From positions 1-9,472 of the forward strand of contig WLCU01000031.1 in the NCBI GenBank assembly GCA_009705165.1: 9,472 bases of DNA. The letters are read 5' to 3'. Source of the stretch: Actinomycetota bacterium (GTDB taxonomy: Bacteria > Actinomycetota > Actinomycetes > Nanopelagicales > Nanopelagicaceae). A model generated the notes under the pieces. The model saw only the letters and a program-made list of their open reading frames with translations, had not been told where the DNA came from and searched no databases. Shown here in pieces: positions 7,028-9,472 of the stretch. The translations under genes were made by a program, and so were the position numbers. Numbering within the stretch: position 1 is the first letter of the stretch; each line of letters starts with the position of its first letter.

Positions 7028-7291
7028 CTACAGGTATGTATAAACATCATTAAGCGACAAACCACGTGAAATCATAAGTGTTTGTAAATGATAGAGAAGT
7101 TGCGAAATCTCCTCAGCTAGAGCTGCGTTGCTTTCGTGTTCTGCGGCTAGCCAAACTTCGCCAGCCTCTTCGAGAATTTTCTTGCCGATGGCGTGCACTC
7201 CTGCATCAAGGGCCGCTACTGTCCCTGAACCCTCTGGGCGAGCTGTGGCAATCTGATTGAGCTCGTCCCAGAGAGATTCAAAAGACTTCAT
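7028..7291 (-). CDS. hisE: Phosphoribosyl-ATP pyrophosphatase
   Basis: HisE hydrolyses phosphoribosyl-ATP to phosphoribosyl-AMP and pyrophosphate, the second step of histidine synthesis. The sequence is closely actinobacterial: FESLWDEL, then [20 protein letters not shown], the acidic metal-binding helix [16 protein letters not shown], and a C-terminal [20 protein letters not shown] ending DDVY-like (NDVYTYL). An in-frame TTG at 7297 would add two residues, but I prefer the ATG at 7291 (87 residues) because a TAAACT box lies exactly six bases upstream, as in other leaderless starts here. No HisI domain is fused, so the next step must be encoded elsewhere. It forms an operon with hisG and starts 25 bases after ribM, so read-through from ribM could also feed it. 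Confidence 0.96.
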   Translation of the reverse strand: MKSFESLWDELNQIATARPEGSGTVAALDAGVHAIGKKILEEAGEVWLAAEHESNAALAEEISQLLYHLQTLMISRGLSLNDVYTYL

Positions 7292-7297
7292 GTTCAA

Positions 7298-7303
7298 AGT
7301 TTA
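7298..7303 (-). promoter_or_regulatory. Putative -10 box of a leaderless promoter for hisEG
   Basis: TAAACT on the minus strand is followed by six bases (TTGAAC) and the hisE ATG. No Shine-Dalgarno is present. The box lies in the short gap after ribM and would let hisEG be expressed independently of the FMN riboswitch. Confidence 0.5.
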
Positions 7304-7316
7304 CTAGAACACAGAG

Positions 7317-7991
7317 TTATGCGGTGGCCAATTTCTCCTGTTTAGAAATTTTCAACCATGAAATAAAGCCCCAAATGACAAACGGCAAGTAGATCGCATA
7401 GAGAGTGCCGGTTGGGTAATAGCCATTTTTAAACGCAAAGGGAACACCAACTAAGTCAACGGCAATCCAAACTAACCAAAATTCAACATATCCCCGACTC
7501 ATTCCATATGTAGCCAGAGCGGTACCGGTAAAGATCCAAGTATCTACAAGCAGCCAAGTTCCTGACTCGCCAAGAGCTTTGAAGATTTGCATTGAAGCAA
7601 AGAAAAAGAGAATGATCGCTGGGATTAAAACCTTTTTCTCAGCTGTAGTTGTCCATCTCGGATTAACTGCGGGTTGCTCGCTACCGTTAGCTCTGCGGTG
7701 ATGTGCCCAACGAATCCAACCGTAAACGCTAACAATAATAAGTAAAAGATTTCGACTCGCCTGACCGTAAAAATTTGCTGAAGGTTGATCGGCGTAAGCA
7801 AAGACTGCCCCCAAAAAGACCGTAAAAAGAAGGGCGTCGCCAATAATTCCCACTGGCCAGGCCGCAACTTTTCGACGCATGCCCAGAATCGCACTTGTTA
7901 AGCCTAAGGTTCCACCGATAATTTCACGAAGAGGAATTGATTTACTTCCAAAATGAAGCGTACTTTCAAATAACCATTTAATGAATGACAC
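7317..7991 (-). CDS. ribM: Riboflavin transporter of the PnuC family (RibM/PnuX)
   Basis: This 224-residue membrane protein has the PnuC fold: hydrophobic segments at about 22-38, 43-66, 80-96, 119-138, 144-163, 168-187 and 194-213. Landmarks are VYGWIRWAHH (about 89-98), WPVGIIGDALLF (45-56) and the C-terminal EFWLVWIAVDLVGVPFAFKNG (split at about 170-190). PnuC relatives carry vitamin precursors by facilitated diffusion, NMN riboside for PnuC and riboflavin for RibM/PnuX. An FMN riboswitch directly upstream makes riboflavin by far the likelier substrate; automatic annotation may call it a nicotinamide riboside transporter. The start is GTG at 7991, fixed by AGGAAGG seven bases upstream. It occupies the place where actinobacteria commonly keep riboflavin biosynthesis genes, between rpe and hisE. 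The substrate is inferred from the riboswitch. Confidence 0.92.
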   Translation of the reverse strand: MSFIKWLFESTLHFGSKSIPLREIIGGTLGLTSAILGMRRKVAAWPVGIIGDALLFTVFLGAVFAYADQPSANFYGQASRNLLLIIVSVYGWIRWAHHRRANGSEQPAVNPRWTTTAEKKVLIPAIILFFFASMQIFKALGESGTWLLVDTWIFTGTALATYGMSRGYVEFWLVWIAVDLVGVPFAFKNGYYPTGTLYAIYLPFVIWGFISWLKISKQEKLATA

Positions 7992-7998
7992 TGTTGAT

Positions 7999-8025
7999 CC
8001 TTCCTAGTAGAAAAGCTCCAGGAAG
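7999..8025 (-). promoter_or_regulatory. ribM Shine-Dalgarno within a sequestering hairpin
   Basis: AGGAAGG (8005-7999) is the ribosome-binding site of ribM. Its AGGAAG is perfectly complementary to CUUCCU (8025-8020) across a 14-nt loop, so the hairpin would hide the site. UUCCU (8024-8020) can alternatively pair with AGGGA (8076-8072), which is part of aptamer helix P1. This is a standard layout for translational control by a riboswitch. Confidence 0.65.
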
Positions 8026-8068
8026 CAACGAGGAATCGCCAATGCGCAATAGGGCGCAAAAGCAAGAC

Positions 8069-8189
8069 CTGTCCCTTTATCCAGACTTTAACTGTCGGTT
8101 TTGGAGTTACACCAAATCAACCGATCAATGGATTTGATCGGGTCGCGGACTTTACCGCCGGTTCGGATTTACACCGACCCCCGGAACAA
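8069..8189 (-). promoter_or_regulatory. FMN riboswitch (RFN element) controlling ribM
   Basis: The minus strand reads as a complete FMN aptamer. Helix P1 is UUGUUCC (8189-8183) with GGGACAG (8075-8069). The GGGGGUCGGUG...UCCGAACCGGCGGU block, UAAAGUCCGCGACCC, a variable hairpin GAUCAA (8139-8134)/UUGAUC (8128-8123), GAUUUGGUGUAACUCCAAA, and ACCGACAGUUAAAGUCUGGAU all follow the conserved order. The aptamer starts eight bases after the rpe stop, so it is probably inside an rsmB-rpe-ribM transcript. When FMN is plentiful it should reduce ribM translation. No U-tract follows the aptamer, arguing against transcription termination. Confidence 0.97.
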
Positions 8190-8190
8190 C

Positions 8191-8208
8191 GTGGCGCTAG
8201 TTTGCCAC
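8191..8208 (-). other. Short hairpin around the rpe stop codon
   Basis: GUGGC (8208-8204) pairs with GCCAC (8195-8191) on the minus strand, with the rpe stop codon TAG (8199-8197) in the eight-base loop. It abuts the FMN aptamer. There is no U-tract, so it is not a terminator; it may isolate aptamer folding from the coding region or mark a processing point, or be chance. Confidence 0.3.
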
Positions 8209-8862
8209 ACGCGTTGCAAGTTCGCGCAACGAAACGACCATTTGTGCCGGGTCTGAAGCCCGAAATACCGCACTTCCTGCAACAAATGTATCAGCGCCGG
8301 CTTCGACAGCTAATTCAATTGTTTCAAGTGATATCCCGCCATCTACCTGTAACCAGATTGGCCTGTCCCCGATGATCTTTTTAGTTGCTGCCACTTTACT
8401 CATCATGTTAGTCATAAAACTTTGACCACCAAAGCCCGGCTCTACCGTCATGATGAGGAACATATCTACATCATCAGCAAAGGATGCATAAGAATCTATA
8501 GATGTATTCGGCTTAATCGCCAGCCCTGATCGAGCACCTGCTTTACGAATTGCGCGCAAGGTCCTAGCAATGTCTTCTGTCGCTTCGGCATGAATCGTCA
8601 CACTTGCGCTACCGGCTTGGGCATATAACGGTGCAATCGTGTCAACATTTGCAACCATTAAATGTGCATCGATACCAATTGGACAAGCTGCAATAATTTC
8701 ACTTGCTCTATCAAAATCGAAAGTAAAATTTGGAACAAAAACATTGTCCATAACATCTAAGTGGATAAAATCTGACACCGACGCTATTTTTGCTATTTCA
8801 GAATCAAGATGGTCAAGGTCTGCATTGAGAATGCTTGGAGTAATCCTGATATCGCTTGACAT
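8197..8862 (-). CDS. rpe: Ribulose-phosphate 3-epimerase
   Basis: Rpe interconverts D-ribulose 5-phosphate and D-xylulose 5-phosphate in the non-oxidative pentose phosphate pathway (cytoplasm). The 221-residue TIM barrel has all landmarks: ITPSILNAD (7-15), HLDVMDNVFVPNFTF (34-48, metal ligands His34 and Asp36), DAHLMV (65-70, metal ligand His67), the phosphate-binding MTVEPGFGGQSF (138-149), and VDGGI (173-177, catalytic Asp174). Length is normal. The ATG at 8862 lies nine bases after the rsmB stop. TAAAAT sits exactly six bases upstream, so an independent leaderless promoter is possible; AGGA is also present but only two bases from the ATG, too close for a good ribosome-binding site. Downstream comes the FMN riboswitch. 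Confidence 0.97.
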   Translation of the reverse strand: MSSDIRITPSILNADLDHLDSEIAKIASVSDFIHLDVMDNVFVPNFTFDFDRASEIIAACPIGIDAHLMVANVDTIAPLYAQAGSASVTIHAEATEDIARTLRAIRKAGARSGLAIKPNTSIDSYASFADDVDMFLIMTVEPGFGGQSFMTNMMSKVAATKKIIGDRPIWLQVDGGISLETIELAVEAGADTFVAGSAVFRASDPAQMVVSLRELATRVAN

Positions 8863-8868
8863 GGTCCT

Positions 8869-8874
8869 ATTTTA
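8869..8874 (-). promoter_or_regulatory. Putative -10 box of a leaderless promoter for rpe
   Basis: TAAAAT on the minus strand overlaps the rsmB TAA stop (8874-8872) and is followed by six bases (AGGACC) and the rpe ATG. It matches TANNNT at the same spacing as upstream of hisE, the DUF554 gene and the YczE-type gene. It would also drive ribM through the riboswitch. Confidence 0.45.
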
Positions 8875-9471
8875 ATCCGTTACAGTCGATTTCTTGCGAA
8901 AAAGCGCAAGAAACAATTCATATGTGCCATGTTTATGTGTCCATAAGCTCATTGACTTACCTCGCTGAGCATCTTGCAAGTTAGCAGGCAAGTATGGTGC
9001 AACATCGATGTGTTCCAATTCTGGATGTCGCTTTAAAATATCTAGAACCTGAACAGATGTTTCTGCCATATGTGGAGAACACGTTGCATATCCAAGAACG
9101 CCTTCATCGTTAAGCGTTGTAATTGCAGCCTCAATCAGTTCACGCTGTAATAAAGTTAGATTTCGTAAATCGTTCAAAGTTCGACGCCAACGAACTTCCG
9201 GTCTCCGGCGAAGCGCCCCAAGACCCGTACATGGTGCATCTATCAAAATCGCATCGAAAAACTCACCGCGATTTAATATCTCTCGTCCGTCGCCACACCA
9301 GACCCGCGCTCCGTGAACCACTTTTTTGACAAGGTCCGCGCGAGGTTGTGAAAATTCATTGGCTGTAAAGTTTATCTCGCGCAATTTTGCAATACTAGAT
9401 AAGAGTGCAGCTTTACCGCCTGGTCCGGCACATAGATCGAGCCAATTAGTGCCAGCAGCTGCCGAAGCAAA
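8872..9471 (-). CDS. rsmB: 16S rRNA (cytosine-967-C5)-methyltransferase RsmB/Fmu (3' part only)
   Basis: The frame is open from the right edge of the window to the TAA at 8874-8872, giving the last 199 residues of a protein usually about 430-470 long; the N-terminal NusB-like domain is outside. RsmB uses S-adenosylmethionine to make m5C967 in 16S rRNA. Visible motifs, numbered within the fragment, are the SAM loop DLCAGPGGK (about 12-20), GDGRE (about 60-64), DAPCTGLGALRRRPEVRW (about 78-95, with the motif IV cysteine needed to release product), and YATCSPH (about 128-134, with the motif VI nucleophile cysteine). RsmB followed by Rpe is a known actinobacterial order. The 3' end contains a 9-bp inverted repeat. 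Confidence 0.95.
   Translation of the reverse strand, partial: FASAAAGTNWLDLCAGPGGKAALLSSIAKLREINFTANEFSQPRADLVKKVVHGARVWCGDGREILNRGEFFDAILIDAPCTGLGALRRRPEVRWRRTLNDLRNLTLLQRELIEAAITTLNDEGVLGYATCSPHMAETSVQVLDILKRHPELEHIDVAPYLPANLQDAQRGKSMSLWTHKHGTYELFLALFRKKSTVTD
8890..8913 (-). repeat. Perfect 9-bp inverted repeat in the 3' end of rsmB
   Basis: TTTCTTGCG (8890-8898) and CGCAAGAAA (8905-8913) are perfect inverse complements around a six-base loop. On the rsmB message this is UUUCUUGCG-CUUUUU-CGCAAGAAA, about 15 bases before the stop. No U-tract follows on either strand. It could affect mRNA stability or expression between rsmB and rpe. Confidence 0.5.
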
Positions 9472-9472
9472 A

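Noticed and set aside
7292..7297. TTG at 7297 as the hisE start
   Set aside because: It adds only two residues, TTG is rare as a start, and the ATG at 7291 is exactly six bases after TAAACT, matching other starts here.
7625..7894. Second minus-strand frame inside ribM
   Set aside because: It overlaps the intact PnuC-family frame completely and has no domain; ribM itself shows no frameshift.
7992..8068. Transcription terminator as the riboswitch output
   Set aside because: Hairpins exist downstream of the aptamer, but none is followed by a U-tract; pairing with the Shine-Dalgarno explains the region better.
1..9472. Mobile elements, CRISPR arrays, tRNA or rRNA genes, prophage or defence genes
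   Set aside because: I saw no transposase or integrase motif, no spaced direct repeats, no cloverleaf sequence and no gene with foreign composition. Apart from the riboflavin locus this is ordinary housekeeping and transport content.

Overview
The window looks like a compact chromosomal segment from a streamlined, fairly AT-rich actinobacterium (GC in the mid-40s by eye). A freshwater acI/Nanopelagicales-type organism is my inference. Three things support Actinobacteria: the order rsmB-rpe-(riboflavin locus)-hisE-hisG, a SerB with two ACT domains beside a stand-alone ABC ATPase (as in mycobacterial SerB2 and its neighbour), and HisE/HisG/Rpe sequences of actinobacterial type. Intergenic gaps are very short, convergent stops overlap or nearly touch, and no mobile element, CRISPR array, tRNA or rRNA is visible.

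Layout. (1) 2-415 (+) is the C-terminal end of a zinc-type alcohol dehydrogenase cut by the window edge. (2) 412-1146 (-) is a DUF554 membrane protein, divergent from 1197-1865 (+), a YczE/YitT-type membrane protein. (3) 1956-3392 (+) is an NCS2/AzgA-type nucleobase permease behind a structured 90-nt leader; it ends at a strong bidirectional terminator shared with ung. (4) An ABC ATPase and ung (uracil-DNA glycosylase) form a minus-strand pair, divergent from serB on the plus strand. (5) hisG and hisE (minus) encode the first two steps of histidine synthesis. (6) ribM (PnuC-type riboflavin importer, minus) lies behind a complete FMN riboswitch. (7) rpe and the C-terminal half of rsmB (minus) run off the right edge.

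The most interesting part is 7317-8189. In many actinobacteria the riboflavin biosynthesis genes lie between rpe and hisE. Here that slot holds only an FMN riboswitch and a riboflavin-transporter gene, suggesting that synthesis was replaced by import. The riboswitch expression platform can be read directly: the 3' strand of aptamer helix P1 can pair with an anti-Shine-Dalgarno segment, which can otherwise pair with the ribM ribosome-binding site.

A second pattern runs across the window. Four genes (DUF554, YczE, hisE, rpe) have a TANNNT -10-like hexamer exactly six bases before the ATG and no convincing Shine-Dalgarno, as expected for leaderless mRNAs; two others (ABC ATPase, serB) are close to this. 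By contrast, the permease and ribM, which have leader RNAs, carry strong AGGAAGG ribosome-binding sites.
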